Assembly: GCA_037137555.1 (NCBI GenBank)
Contig: JBAXKA010000014.1
Span: forward strand, 1 to 23,796
Direction of reading: 5' to 3'
Length of the DNA stretch: 23,796 nt
Source of the DNA: UBA9630 sp037137555
GTDB lineage: Bacteria > Patescibacteriota > Minisyncoccia > Moranbacterales > UBA2206
The position numbers were made by a program, and so were the translations under genes. Shown here in pieces: positions 11,836-20,162 of this stretch (its first letter is position 1; every line of letters begins with the position of its first letter). Under the pieces are notes generated by a model. The model made no database searches. It saw nothing but the letters and a program-made list of their open reading frames with translations, and was not told where the DNA came from.

Positions 11836-12798
11836 ATGTTTTATCCAGTTCAATTATTTGCCGATTGGCTGACTTATTCAATTTTTGGCATTACCAAAGA
11901 AACACTATTAGCTTCGTCAATCAATTTTTTTATTTTTGATACCATAAAAATAATTATATTACTAGTAGTTATAATTTTTGTTGTGTCCCTTCTTCGCTCA
12001 TTTCTGCCACCAGAAAAAATTAGAAAAGTCTTGGCGGGAGATAGAAAATATTTTGGCAATGTTTTAGCCTCACTTCTGGGAATTATTACTCCATTTTGCA
12101 CTTGTAGTGCCGTTCCCTTGTTTATTGGTTTCTTGGAAGCTGGTGTGCCATTAGGCACAACTTTTTCATTTTTAGTCGCTTCGCCTATGATAAATGAAGT
12201 GGCGTTGGTTTTGCTTTTTGGAATGTTTGGCTGGAAGATCGCTTTAATGCATATTCTCAGTGGTTTAATTATCGCTATCGTTTCAGGCATAATTATTGGC
12301 CACTTGAAAGTAGAAAATTTAGTGGAGGAATTTGTATATAAAAATAAACTGAATCGACAATTGGAATTACCCAAAATGAATTGGAAAGAAAGAAATATTT
12401 ATGCCAAAAATTACACTATTGAAATTATAAAAAATGTTTGGATATATATAATCATCGGAATTGGCATTGGAGCGTGGATTCACGGCTATGTGCCAACGGA
12501 TTTTCTGGCTCAATATGCTTCAGCTAATAAATGGTATGCCGTGCCACTAGCAGTTTTAATTGGTATTCCACTTTATTCTAATGCTGCTGGCGTAATTCCA
12601 TTAGTTGGAGTTCTTACGGAAAAGGGCGTAGCAATCGGAACGAGTTTGGCTTTTATGATGGCCGTGACCGGACTATCTCTTCCGGAATTTCTAATTCTGA
12701 AAAAAGTAATGAAGCCAAAGTTGATTTTTATTTTTGCTAGTATCGTAGGGACAGGGATAATTTTTACAGGCTATTTATTTAATTTTATTTTACAATAG
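11836..12798 (+). CDS. DUF318/ArsP-family permease
   Basis: A 320-aa protein with about eight transmembrane helices and a central cytoplasmic loop (about 155-190). The motif TPFCTCSAVPLFIGFLEAGV (from about residue 86, Cys88 and Cys90) is the signature of the DUF318 permease family, and YSNAAGVIPLVGVL in the second half is the matching pseudo-repeat. ArsP members expel trivalent methyl- and aromatic arsenicals through thiol ligands. Others are linked to mercury or selenium. It lies 28 bp after arsG in the same direction, at the end of the operon. Two candidate exporters plus two redox proteins would suit reduction and export of an organoarsenical. The substrate is inferred. Confidence 0.88.
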   Translation: MFYPVQLFADWLTYSIFGITKETLLASSINFFIFDTIKIIILLVVIIFVVSLLRSFLPPEKIRKVLAGDRKYFGNVLASLLGIITPFCTCSAVPLFIGFLEAGVPLGTTFSFLVASPMINEVALVLLFGMFGWKIALMHILSGLIIAIVSGIIIGHLKVENLVEEFVYKNKLNRQLELPKMNWKERNIYAKNYTIEIIKNVWIYIIIGIGIGAWIHGYVPTDFLAQYASANKWYAVPLAVLIGIPLYSNAAGVIPLVGVLTEKGVAIGTSLAFMMAVTGLSLPEFLILKKVMKPKLIFIFASIVGTGIIFTGYLFNFILQ

Positions 12799-12803
12799 TT
12801 GCG

Positions 12804-12834
12804 GAAAAATTAAAAATTTAGTTTTTGAATTTTC
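12804..12834 (+). terminator. AT-rich hairpin between convergent operons
   Basis: Arms 12804-12816 and 12822-12834 pair at 12 of 13 positions (one A-A mismatch, one T-G pair) with loop TTTAG. It lies between the convergent permease and ABC ATPase genes. It is almost all A-T and has only a short T run after it, so it is a weak terminator candidate. Confidence 0.4.
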
Positions 12835-12859
12835 TTTAAAAAACAGCGGGAAAACATCC

Positions 12860-13522
12860 TTATTTAGCATCTTCAATCAATCCATCTTTAAGCCAAACTA
12901 CTCGATCAACATATTTCTTGTCTTCCGGCTCGTGAGTTACTACAAGAATCGTCTGCTTCAACTCTTTGTTTAGTTTTTGAAAAAGTTTAAAAATAATCTC
13001 TGATGATATGGTATCAAGATTAGCTGTTGGCTCATCGGCAAAAAGAACCTTTGGGTTATTTATTAGAGATCTTGCAATGGCCACTCGCTGTTGCTCTCCT
13101 CCTGACATTTCACTTGGATAGTGATTTTTTCGCGCTTCTAGTCCAACTAATTCCAGGAGGTGTGCTGCCCGTTTTTTAGCACTCTTATCTCCAAATGCCA
13201 TAGCTGGGAAATAAACATTTTCTAATGCTGTGAACTCGGCGATAAGTGCATATTCCTGAAAAACATATCCTAGATATTGCAATCTAAATCTGGTTCTTTC
13301 CGCATCAGATAATGCTAATACATCGAAATTATTAACAATAACCACACCACTCGTTGGCATGTCAAGCAAACCTAATTGATGCAGAAGAGTCGATTTTCCA
13401 GATCCACTCCTGCCCATTAGTGCCACAAATTCTCCTTCAGCAATCTCGAGAGAAACACCCCTGAGTGCAAAAGTTGGAGATGTGCCAGGGTATGTTTTTA
13501 TAAGATTTTCTACTTTAATCAT
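12860..13522 (-). CDS. ABC transporter ATP-binding protein, LolD/MacB type
   Basis: A 220-aa ATPase subunit. Walker A is GRSGSGKS (37-44), the Q-loop glutamine is Gln89 (YVFQEYALI), the signature is SGGEQQR (140-146), Walker B is VLFADEP (159-165) and the H-loop His is His197. The short length and ALRGVSLEIAEGEFVALMGRSG start are typical of the LolD/MacB/FtsE group, which powers mechanotransmission rather than direct substrate passage. It is the last gene of a three-gene unit, 11 bp after the FtsX-type permease gene. It should act with that permease and the upstream adaptor protein. The substrate is unknown. Confidence 0.93.
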   Translation of the reverse strand: MIKVENLIKTYPGTSPTFALRGVSLEIAEGEFVALMGRSGSGKSTLLHQLGLLDMPTSGVVIVNNFDVLALSDAERTRFRLQYLGYVFQEYALIAEFTALENVYFPAMAFGDKSAKKRAAHLLELVGLEARKNHYPSEMSGGEQQRVAIARSLINNPKVLFADEPTANLDTISSEIIFKLFQKLNKELKQTILVVTHEPEDKKYVDRVVWLKDGLIEDAK

Positions 13523-13533
13523 AATATTTTATT

Positions 13534-14766
13534 TTAACCCCAAATTGATTTAAGAATATCTTCTCTGGCAACAATTTTAGCTGGAATAAATCCTGCTAGT
13601 ATTCCAGAAATAATAAGACTACCGATGTTGATAAAAATTCCCATTGAAGTATAAACCAAACTTGCATTGCCGAAAGGCATCGGGACTGGTCGCACGGCGA
13701 GAAATGGAATGACCGCCCAATATATTATCATCATTCCGAAAATGATGCCCCAAGTAGCATAAAAAAGTGACTGAATAATATAAGATAACTCAATGATACT
13801 CTCTTTTATTCCGATAGCTTTTAGAATACCAATTTGTCGACGCTTACTGACAGCATTTACATAAATCATAACAAAAATTGTTATAGCTGACACGATGATA
13901 CTAATAATACTAACGATAACTGCGATAAGATCAAAGGCTGTAACTAATATTCCAACGGTTGATAATCTTGATGTGTATTTTTCAAGCCTGAGATTAGGAG
14001 CGACTCTTTTGATTCTCATAACATATTCATCAAGAGTCTGCTTCTCGAGATCAGCTTTTACTAAAATCTCAGAAGCACTATTATACATGGAGAGCACTGT
14101 TTCTGCTTCCCTACTAGAAATAAAGGCGGTGCTTGCAACTGAACCAACCATAGAGAGTTTAAAAATTCCCCTGATTGTATATGCTCGCATAATACCATTT
14201 GAATATTGTACTTGTATTTTGCTTCCGATAGTGGCACCACCAAGATCATTTGTTTGCTTCGTACCAAAACCGCCCGAGAGATTTGCGCCTAGAATTATCT
14301 CGTCATCACTCAAATTATCAGGAAATTCTCCTGCAACAATATTTTCATGAACCTTTAGTATATTTTTTTCTTCTTTTTGCGTCACGCCGATTATTGGCGC
14401 TGAAACATATTTAAATTTTCCATTATTTTCCTTATCATAAATAAGAGAACCTCCGAGTTGATAGTGTCGTACAGTTCCGATAACTCCAGGAATTGTTTGA
14501 ATTTCAGCACGCACACTCTCTTGGTTAAGAATAAAGTCTTTTCGTGTCGGATCCTCCTGAGGCATGACAATAATATGTGCCGTTGAATTGTTAATCATTG
14601 ATTTCATAATCCCACTAGAAAAGCCATGCAAAAAACCCGAAACAAACATCAAATTAAAAAATGAAAGGGAGAGAATAAAAATAATTAAAGCCACCGTGGA
14701 TTTATGACCCTTTGCGATAGTTTTATATGCGATAAAAAATGCAGTTTTTATATCAGTTAGACTCAT
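13534..14766 (-). CDS. ABC transporter permease, FtsX/MacB type
   Basis: A 410-aa permease with the MacB layout: first membrane helix at about residues 24-48, a large extracytoplasmic domain (about 50-265), then three helices at about 275-305, 325-352 and 375-400. Conserved blocks are VSKRRQIGILKAIGIKESII, the cytoplasmic coupling segment, and a final PAKIVAREDILKSIWG. Family members use ATP hydrolysis in the cytoplasm to move the outer domain and push out peptides, drugs or lipoproteins. The gene is separated by 2 bp from the adaptor gene upstream and 11 bp from the ATPase gene downstream. CPR cells generally lack a Gram-negative outer membrane, so a TolC-type partner is not expected. Confidence 0.9.
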   Translation of the reverse strand: MSLTDIKTAFFIAYKTIAKGHKSTVALIIFILSLSFFNLMFVSGFLHGFSSGIMKSMINNSTAHIIVMPQEDPTRKDFILNQESVRAEIQTIPGVIGTVRHYQLGGSLIYDKENNGKFKYVSAPIIGVTQKEEKNILKVHENIVAGEFPDNLSDDEIILGANLSGGFGTKQTNDLGGATIGSKIQVQYSNGIMRAYTIRGIFKLSMVGSVASTAFISSREAETVLSMYNSASEILVKADLEKQTLDEYVMRIKRVAPNLRLEKYTSRLSTVGILVTAFDLIAVIVSIISIIVSAITIFVMIYVNAVSKRRQIGILKAIGIKESIIELSYIIQSLFYATWGIIFGMMIIYWAVIPFLAVRPVPMPFGNASLVYTSMGIFINIGSLIISGILAGFIPAKIVAREDILKSIWG

Positions 14767-14768
14767 AA

Positions 14769-15797
14769 TTATTTTTTTGTACCAAGAATTATTTGCTCAC
14801 CTTGCGAGAGCCCAGAAACAATCTCAAGCATACCTTTATTATTTTTTAACCCAGTAGCTACCTCCTTTTCAATAACATCTTTGCCCATTAAAACCTGGAC
14901 AATTTTTTTATCACCCTTTTTTTTCAGTGCACTTATGGGAATGATTAGCGTATCTCTAGAGGCATTCGTTTTGATCCAAACATTAGCAGTCATTCCAGGT
15001 CTAATTCTAGCATCATCTTTGTCAAAAAATAATGTTGTTTTATAATATATGGCACCGCCAGCAATCGATTCGCTCGGATCTATTTTTGCTATTGTTGCCA
15101 TCCACTCTAAATTTTCAAATGCATCAAGTGTTATTTTCGCTGTTTGATCAATCTCTACATTTGCGATATTTATTTCTGAAATATCCGCATCAATCTGCAA
15201 TTTATCATTTGAAATTATTGAGACAATAGTTATTTCCGATTTTGCAATCTCGCCAATCTCACCATTGACAGCAATAATTGTTCCATCGATAGGCGCAATA
15301 AGAATCGCTTCATCTATTTTTGCTTCCTGAACTTCAATATCGAATCGTGCCTGTTTGACTAAAGCTTTTTGTGCCTTAATATCATAGCCATCATCATAAT
15401 TTTTAATATTATTTTCCTCTCTTGATTTGAGTTTATATTCTTGATTTTTAAGCGCCGATTGCAGTTGATTTAATTGAGCATTTAATGAGTTTATGTCTTG
15501 TCTAGCCAGAATTTCACCTAATTTAACTTTTTGTCCGACATTAGCTTTCAAAAAAGTAATCTTTTCGTTATTTTTGAATTGCAAATTTACCATAGTTGGC
15601 GATTCGACTTTACCACTTGCCAAAACCTCCTGCACAATATCCCCTCGTTGCACCGTTGCCAAATCATACGAAATACGATTAAATCTTTGAAAAATAAAAA
15701 TGATTAGAGTGCCTCCAATAATAGCAATTACCGTAGTGATAAATAAAGTTTTTCTTTTCATAAAATTTAAACTAAAATAATTAATACTCCGGGACAT
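14769..15797 (-). CDS. MacA/HlyD-type periplasmic adaptor protein
   Basis: A 342-aa membrane-fusion protein. The N-terminal hydrophobic anchor is KTLFITTVIAIIGGTLIIFI. The half-lipoyl motif follows (DIVQEVLASGKVES...ANVGQKVKLGEILARQD), then a coiled-coil hairpin (about 105-160), the second lipoyl half (ILIAPIDGTIIAVNGEIGEI) and beta-barrel domains ending in GLSQGEQIILGT. In MacA-type pumps the adaptor collects substrate and stimulates the ABC pair. The start at 15797 gives a 12-residue extension before the charged MKRKTLF. The ATG at 15761 is equally possible, and I see no clear ribosome-binding site to decide. The gene lies behind a strong terminator, so it needs its own promoter, which I could not place with confidence. 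Confidence 0.87.
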   Translation of the reverse strand: MSRSINYFSLNFMKRKTLFITTVIAIIGGTLIIFIFQRFNRISYDLATVQRGDIVQEVLASGKVESPTMVNLQFKNNEKITFLKANVGQKVKLGEILARQDINSLNAQLNQLQSALKNQEYKLKSREENNIKNYDDGYDIKAQKALVKQARFDIEVQEAKIDEAILIAPIDGTIIAVNGEIGEIAKSEITIVSIISNDKLQIDADISEINIANVEIDQTAKITLDAFENLEWMATIAKIDPSESIAGGAIYYKTTLFFDKDDARIRPGMTANVWIKTNASRDTLIIPISALKKKGDKKIVQVLMGKDVIEKEVATGLKNNKGMLEIVSGLSQGEQIILGTKK

Positions 15798-15831
15798 TTT
15801 TTAAAAACCTGCTACCATAAAAAAGATAACC

Positions 15832-15868
15832 CAAGAAAAAAAGAAGCACTAAGCTTCTTTTTTTCTTG
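15832..15868 (-). terminator. Strong rho-independent terminator after the 133-aa secreted protein gene
   Basis: Perfect 16-bp arms (15832-15847 and 15853-15868) with a 5-base loop. The inner part is GAAGC/GCTTC and the outer part a run of A and T, so it can terminate in both directions. It lies between the secreted-protein gene and the ABC export genes and splits the region into two transcripts. Confidence 0.88.
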
Positions 15869-15877
15869 AAATATTTT

Positions 15878-16279
15878 CTATTTCAAATTATCACATTTTC
15901 CATCCCCATTGGCGTCCACAAAATTTCCTCTTTGATTTTGTCCTCGGTGTCCTTTTCCATTTCCTTGTCCAAGACCAAGCTCGGTGCGAATTGCATTAGC
16001 TTCATCAGTTTTTCCTGCCACCATCAATTTGTGCATCTCGGAAAACTTAGCGAAATTTTCTTGCGTTACAACCCTAGTAGCACCTTTATCGCCCATTAAA
16101 TTTTTCCAAGCCGCATAGTCATTATTTTCAAAAGCTTTTTCCATTGCCGTATGCCTTTCTGGCGTGTAATTTGGACCAGTCTGTCCATTGCCCTGAAAAG
16201 CTAATACACCCGAACTATACGCGACGATTCCTACAACTGCCAACCCAAGAACTCCCCAAAAAACATTACTCTTATTCAT
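15878..16279 (-). CDS. Small secreted protein with calcium-loop-like C-terminus
   Basis: A 133-aa protein. Residues 6-28 (VFWGVLGLAVVGIVAYSSGVLAF) are a signal peptide or anchor. The middle (about 38-100) is helical and charged with MEKAFENNDYAAWKNLMGDKG and NFAKFSEMHKLMVAGKTDEA, resembling short helical repeats like those in Spy/CpxP-type stress proteins. A Gly/Gln/Asn-rich stretch follows. The end, DANGDGKCD, has the spacing of an EF-hand or dockerin-like calcium loop and one cysteine. It lies between the sigma/anti-sigma pair and the export genes, so it may be a product or sensor of that envelope-stress system. The exact function is unknown. Confidence 0.75.
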   Translation of the reverse strand: MNKSNVFWGVLGLAVVGIVAYSSGVLAFQGNGQTGPNYTPERHTAMEKAFENNDYAAWKNLMGDKGATRVVTQENFAKFSEMHKLMVAGKTDEANAIRTELGLGQGNGKGHRGQNQRGNFVDANGDGKCDNLK

Positions 16280-16382
16280 ATTTTTTTGTTAGACAGTGAA
16301 AAGAATATTTCTCAACAAAGCCTTAATTTAATTTATTAATTGCTGCCAGCACTACATAAAACGGCTAATAAATAAAAAGTTT

Positions 16383-17168
16383 TCATTTTGCAGGTGAAGT
16401 GTAATTATCTCTCATCATACCCGCACCACCATTTCCCATTCCCCGACCAACACCCGAACCATTATTAATTCCTTGCCCCATCCAAGGACGAATTTCAATT
16501 GCTCGAAAATTATTTTTATCTACTTTTGACCCGATAATTTTAATCATTTCTCCTTGCTTAACACTGACTGCTGGTCTAATAAGCGTTTGCTCATCTAAAA
16601 GCACATTCCATTTTTGTCCAGCTAAATCAACTATTTCCAATTTATCACTCGAAATATTAGTAAGAGTTCCCGCCAGAAATCCACTATCAGGTTGCATCCA
16701 CTGTTTTTCTTTCGTCATAATCATATGCTGACCATAATATGGGATATCTTTTTTTAGAATCAAGTTAACTTCATTGCCAACTCCACTTAAAGAGAGCATT
16801 GCACCTGCAATAATTATACCACTTATTGATGCCAATGAAATTTTAAACCACCCATATCGATATCCAGTTTCCGTTTTTCTTAAATCAAAAAATGCTAAGG
16901 CCAGAAATATTGCAATACAAACAATCCAAAAATATGGTACCAGTGTTAATGAATATGCTAAGGCGCTTTGATGCACGAAACGATATAAATCCCAATCAAG
17001 TTGTCGTAGCATATCAAAAGCAATTGAAAAAGAAATTGCACCAAAAAAAATAGTCCCAGCGAAAACAGCCCAGATGGCATATTTTTTCATCAAATATTTC
17101 CAGCGTGGTGCTGGCACAATCTTTTGCTTTTTTATTTCCCCGATAGTTTTGCTGATCAAATTTTCCAT
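16383..17168 (-). CDS. Probable membrane anti-sigma factor with outer beta domain
   Basis: A 261-aa protein that starts 4 bp after the ECF sigma gene, the usual position of a cognate anti-sigma factor. Residues 1-28 are basic and cytoplasmic. Three hydrophobic segments follow (about 29-52, 73-95 and 105-128). The outer region (about 135-235) contains GFLAGTLTNISSDKLEIVDLAGQKWNV and later GEMIKIIGSKVDKNNFRAIEIRP, a small beta-barrel pattern like DUF5666-type domains. The tail is rich in Gly, Met and Asn (MGNGGAGMMRDN). It lacks the HxxxCxxC zinc motif of ZAS-type anti-sigma factors. The anti-sigma role rests on gene order and topology; it could instead be an effector of the same regulon. Confidence 0.65.
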   Translation of the reverse strand: MENLISKTIGEIKKQKIVPAPRWKYLMKKYAIWAVFAGTIFFGAISFSIAFDMLRQLDWDLYRFVHQSALAYSLTLVPYFWIVCIAIFLALAFFDLRKTETGYRYGWFKISLASISGIIIAGAMLSLSGVGNEVNLILKKDIPYYGQHMIMTKEKQWMQPDSGFLAGTLTNISSDKLEIVDLAGQKWNVLLDEQTLIRPAVSVKQGEMIKIIGSKVDKNNFRAIEIRPWMGQGINNGSGVGRGMGNGGAGMMRDNYTSPAK

Positions 17169-17172
17169 AAAA

Positions 17173-17748
17173 TTAAAAACAATTAATATTTTCTTCCTTT
17201 AGTTTTTTTATAAGAATTTTTTTTCCTCTTGAAATTAAGGTCGCTACTGATCCTTTTGGCTTTTTCAAAATATCCATAATTTCTTCATATTCTTTTTCTT
17301 CAATAAACCTCAGTACTAAAATTTCTTTATACTTGATTGGCAATCGTGAAATACAATTTTTTATTTTTTCTACGCAGTCACTATTCATTAAATCTTTTTC
17401 CAAATTAACACTAGCGTTGATTAGTTTTTCCCATTCATAATCCTCTAATGAATTTGATTTTGGACGAGCATCTGTTTTGCGAAAATAATCGATAATGTGA
17501 TTGTGTGCGATGCGATAAGCCCAACTGGAAAATTTCAAAACTTCATTATACTCATTTAATTTTTGATAAATTTTAATGAAAATTTCCTGCAATAAATCCT
17601 CAATTCCTTCCTTATCAAGCTGAGTCAGGCGACGAACATAATGAAAAAGTGGTCCCTGATAACGCTCCATTAAAAGCCCAAACATTTCAGGATCATTTTT
17701 TGCCATTTCGACCAGCTCAGCATCAGTCTTGATTTCTTTTTTACTCAT
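17173..17748 (-). CDS. ECF-type RNA polymerase sigma factor
   Basis: A 191-aa sigma-70 family protein with only regions 2 and 4. Region 2 contains DLLQEIFIKIYQKLNEYN and FSSWAYRIAHNHIIDYFRK, the -10 reading part. Region 4 is RLPIKYKEILVLRFIEEKEY followed by EEIMDILKKPKGSVATLISRGK, the -35 reading helix-turn-helix. The frame can be extended 6 codons to an ATG at 17766. I chose MSKKEIKT at 17748 because the family usually starts shortly before AELVEMAKNDPEMF. It is followed 4 bp later by the probable anti-sigma gene. The regulon may include the secreted protein and export genes just downstream, but I could not define a matching promoter motif by eye. Confidence 0.92.
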   Translation of the reverse strand: MSKKEIKTDAELVEMAKNDPEMFGLLMERYQGPLFHYVRRLTQLDKEGIEDLLQEIFIKIYQKLNEYNEVLKFSSWAYRIAHNHIIDYFRKTDARPKSNSLEDYEWEKLINASVNLEKDLMNSDCVEKIKNCISRLPIKYKEILVLRFIEEKEYEEIMDILKKPKGSVATLISRGKKILIKKLKEENINCF

Positions 17749-17910
17749 GTTCTTAGCATAGCACAAAAATTACTAAGTTATCTGCTTTCACCCAAAACAT
17801 ATAACGGATTTAGAATTAATTGTTTTCAAAAAAAGCCCAATGCTCTTTCTGATAAACCTTTTTTATGCAATAATACAACCAGTGAGCGTTAATGAAATTT
17901 TAAAAATCCT

Positions 17911-18489
17911 GTGCATTATAAAAATAAAATTTTTGAAGAAAAAGAAGTTCGTGGTGAGCATTTTTCTGATTGTCAATTTTCGGCCTGTTCTTTTCCAAAT
18001 ATCAATCTCAAATTCACCACTTTTAGTAGTTGCACATTCAATGCCTGTGATCTTTCTTCTATTAACTGCGAAAGCACTGGCTTTTCTGATTGTTCTTTTC
18101 CTGAAAGCAAATTGAGCAACCTAAATTTCATGGCTGTTAAATTCACTAATTGTGATTTCTCTGGTGCCTTAATGCAAAATTGCGTCTTTGAAAAACGCCA
18201 AGGAGCAAACAACCTGCCCACTAAAAAATTTCACCTCGCTTCTTGTAAGTTCGAAGAAACTAAATTGTCAGGAAGTATATTTCTTTTTTGTGATTTAACG
18301 GGAGTTAGTTTTAAAAACTCCGAATTGGAAAAAACGGGTTTTGAAAAATGTCTTCTCAAAAAAGCCGACTTTACCGGTGCCATAATTAGTGGCACACATT
18401 TTACGGATTGCATAGTAGAAAAAACTATTTTGGATTTTCAGGGTTTCATTTATTTTGGAAATTCACATGGCTTTGAGTTGAATAGTTGA
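17911..18489 (+). CDS. Pentapeptide repeat protein, Qnr-like architecture
   Basis: A 192-aa protein built of five-residue repeats with Phe, Leu or Cys at the centre, such as FSDCQ FSACS, FSSCT FNACD, FTNCD FSGAL and DFTGA. These fold as a right-handed square beta-helix that mimics B-form DNA. One break (about EKRQGANNLPTKKFHLASC, residues 93-111) interrupts the helix like the loops of Qnr proteins, which protect DNA gyrase from quinolones. Qnr proteins are about 214-218 aa. The start is GTG at 17911: the frame has an in-frame TGA just before it and no ATG. There is no signal peptide, so it is cytoplasmic. The gene stands alone, divergent from the sigma gene. Gyrase protection is possible but unproven, since many pentapeptide proteins have other roles. 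Confidence 0.88.
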   Translation: MHYKNKIFEEKEVRGEHFSDCQFSACSFPNINLKFTTFSSCTFNACDLSSINCESTGFSDCSFPESKLSNLNFMAVKFTNCDFSGALMQNCVFEKRQGANNLPTKKFHLASCKFEETKLSGSIFLFCDLTGVSFKNSELEKTGFEKCLLKKADFTGAIISGTHFTDCIVEKTILDFQGFIYFGNSHGFELNS

Positions 18490-18514
18490 AAAATAAGAAC
18501 CGCACTAAAAAATA

Positions 18515-20020
18515 TTACGAACTAGCCAAAATACCAGTACCAACCAATGCTGATGATGCATGGAAGGAAAAAATATCCAGAAATTCCAACTCCTGGCTTT
18601 CCATACTTTTACGATCAGGGAAACCTAAAAATAAAATTCCCGTAAGACTTTTCTTCGATCCGAGTGGAAGTATCACAAAATATTTCAACTTGTTTTTGAA
18701 ATTAAGCTTTCCGAGATGATTATTTGCAATTAATCCCCTGATCATTTCTTTTTGTTTCGATATATCTTGCAAGATAGAACTATCTCTCTGATAAACTTTC
18801 TCAGCTTTTTTTCTTTGTTTATCACTTATTCCATGGTGAGCTAACAAATGAAAACTAGAATTATTTTCTAAGCGATAAATCACTCCAACGGTGGCTTGCG
18901 ATAAATTAATGGCAGAATCTAGGATATACTCAGCTATTTCTTTTTTATTTTCTTTCTTGTTTCGTCGCTCTAAATCCAAGAGAAGAGAAATTTTGCGATT
19001 GACACCACCTAGATGTTTATAGGATTCAATCAATTGCTCTTCCGACCTTCTCTTAAGCTCTCTGTCACGAAACACAGTAATGCCAAAAGAGATATCATTA
19101 GCCAGCTGGCTAAGCAATTGAAACTCTTCTTTGTTTCTAAAAGCATATGGCTTTGTGGCATAAATATTCAGCACACCAAAAACTTCATCATCTGATTTAA
19201 GTGGCAATACAATTGAAGAAGCGACACCTCTTTTTATTACTCGCGCTCTTCTTGGCATGAGCCCGTAGTCTTTATGAAAATTTTCACCTATAAAAATTTG
19301 ACCTTCCCTAATCGCCTTTCCGGCTGGACCCCTGCCTTCGATTATTTTCTTGGACCAACCTATATTTACCTTCTTAAGATACCCATCATCACCATTTTGT
19401 GCAATCGGAACAACGCTCCGATATTTATCATGCTTCACTTCACCCACCCAAGCCATTAAGTACCCACCCGTTTCAATAATTATCCGACAAACTTCATTCA
19501 GCAAACTACTTTCTCCTTTTCTGCCATGCACGATAGCTCGATTGCATTCACTGAGCATTTTCAAGGCTCGAATAGCTTTTCTTTCTGCATCCTTAGCTTG
19601 TTTCTCATTAGTGATGTCATTGCCAATACAAAGTATCTGCGAAATCTTTCCTTTTTTATTAAAAATCGCCTTATTGCTCCAAGCAATCCAAACTTTTGAG
19701 CCGTCTTTTTTGATATTTTCATTTTCATTGCGTTCAAATTGTCCAGGATGCTTAATGATATTTTTCATCATTTCTGCAAGATCTTTTCCGCTAGAATCTC
19801 TCATTGGAATTATCGTGCCGACAGAATTTCTGCCAATAATTTCTTCCTCACTAAAACCAAAAAAATTTTGAGCAAACTCATTGAAAAAAGTCACTCGTCC
19901 CTGCGAATCCAAACGCAAAATAATACTATTGGCATTTTCAACTAATTCGCGATATTTCTCTTCAAGAGTTCTGTCTGCATCTATTGTCGCTAGGGCTTCG
20001 GGAGTTTTTCTTGTAGTCAT
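18515..20020 (-). CDS. PAS-GAF-GAF sensory protein without an output domain
   Basis: A 501-aa cytoplasmic protein. The PAS domain is residues about 20-140 (YRELVENANSIILRLDSQGR, FFGFSEEEIIG, KDGSKVWIAWSNKAIF, and the PAC end ILCIGNDITNEKQAKDAE). A first GAF domain spans about 155-315 (ALKMLSECNRAIVHG, VASSIVLPLKSDDEVFGVLN, FQLLSQLANDISFGI). A helical linker (316-345) leads to a second GAF domain (about 350-497). It ends SSALVGTGILASS with no histidine kinase, GGDEF, EAL, sigma-54 or DNA-binding module. It therefore could only signal by protein contact, or it is a kinase that lost its end; no relic of a kinase domain is visible downstream. The GAF type with EGRGPAGKAIREGQIFI resembles those in multi-domain hybrid kinases. 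It has its own promoter. Confidence 0.87.
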   Translation of the reverse strand: MTTRKTPEALATIDADRTLEEKYRELVENANSIILRLDSQGRVTFFNEFAQNFFGFSEEEIIGRNSVGTIIPMRDSSGKDLAEMMKNIIKHPGQFERNENENIKKDGSKVWIAWSNKAIFNKKGKISQILCIGNDITNEKQAKDAERKAIRALKMLSECNRAIVHGRKGESSLLNEVCRIIIETGGYLMAWVGEVKHDKYRSVVPIAQNGDDGYLKKVNIGWSKKIIEGRGPAGKAIREGQIFIGENFHKDYGLMPRRARVIKRGVASSIVLPLKSDDEVFGVLNIYATKPYAFRNKEEFQLLSQLANDISFGITVFRDRELKRRSEEQLIESYKHLGGVNRKISLLLDLERRNKKENKKEIAEYILDSAINLSQATVGVIYRLENNSSFHLLAHHGISDKQRKKAEKVYQRDSSILQDISKQKEMIRGLIANNHLGKLNFKNKLKYFVILPLGSKKSLTGILFLGFPDRKSMESQELEFLDIFSFHASSALVGTGILASS

Positions 20021-20079
20021 AATTGTTAATTATCGCTTAATTAAAACTCGCTCAATTCAAGAAACTCATATTAGCTTTG

Positions 20080-20108
20080 ATTGTAGTCAATTATTAATTA
20101 TAAGTCAA
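20080..20108 (-). promoter_or_regulatory. Promoter of the PAS-GAF-GAF gene
   Basis: On the minus strand: TTGACT (20108-20103), a 17-bp spacer, then TACAAT (20085-20080). It lies about 60 bases before the ATG at 20020 and downstream of rodA, so the sensor gene is separately transcribed. Confidence 0.65.
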
Positions 20109-20162
20109 ATCGACGCATGATGTGGATTTGATTTAAATAATTAAGAAAAACAAAAAATATTT

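Noticed and set aside
17749..17830. TTGGGT-17-TAATTT upstream of the ECF sigma gene
   Set aside because: Both boxes are weak and ECF genes often use their own promoter type; not enough to call.
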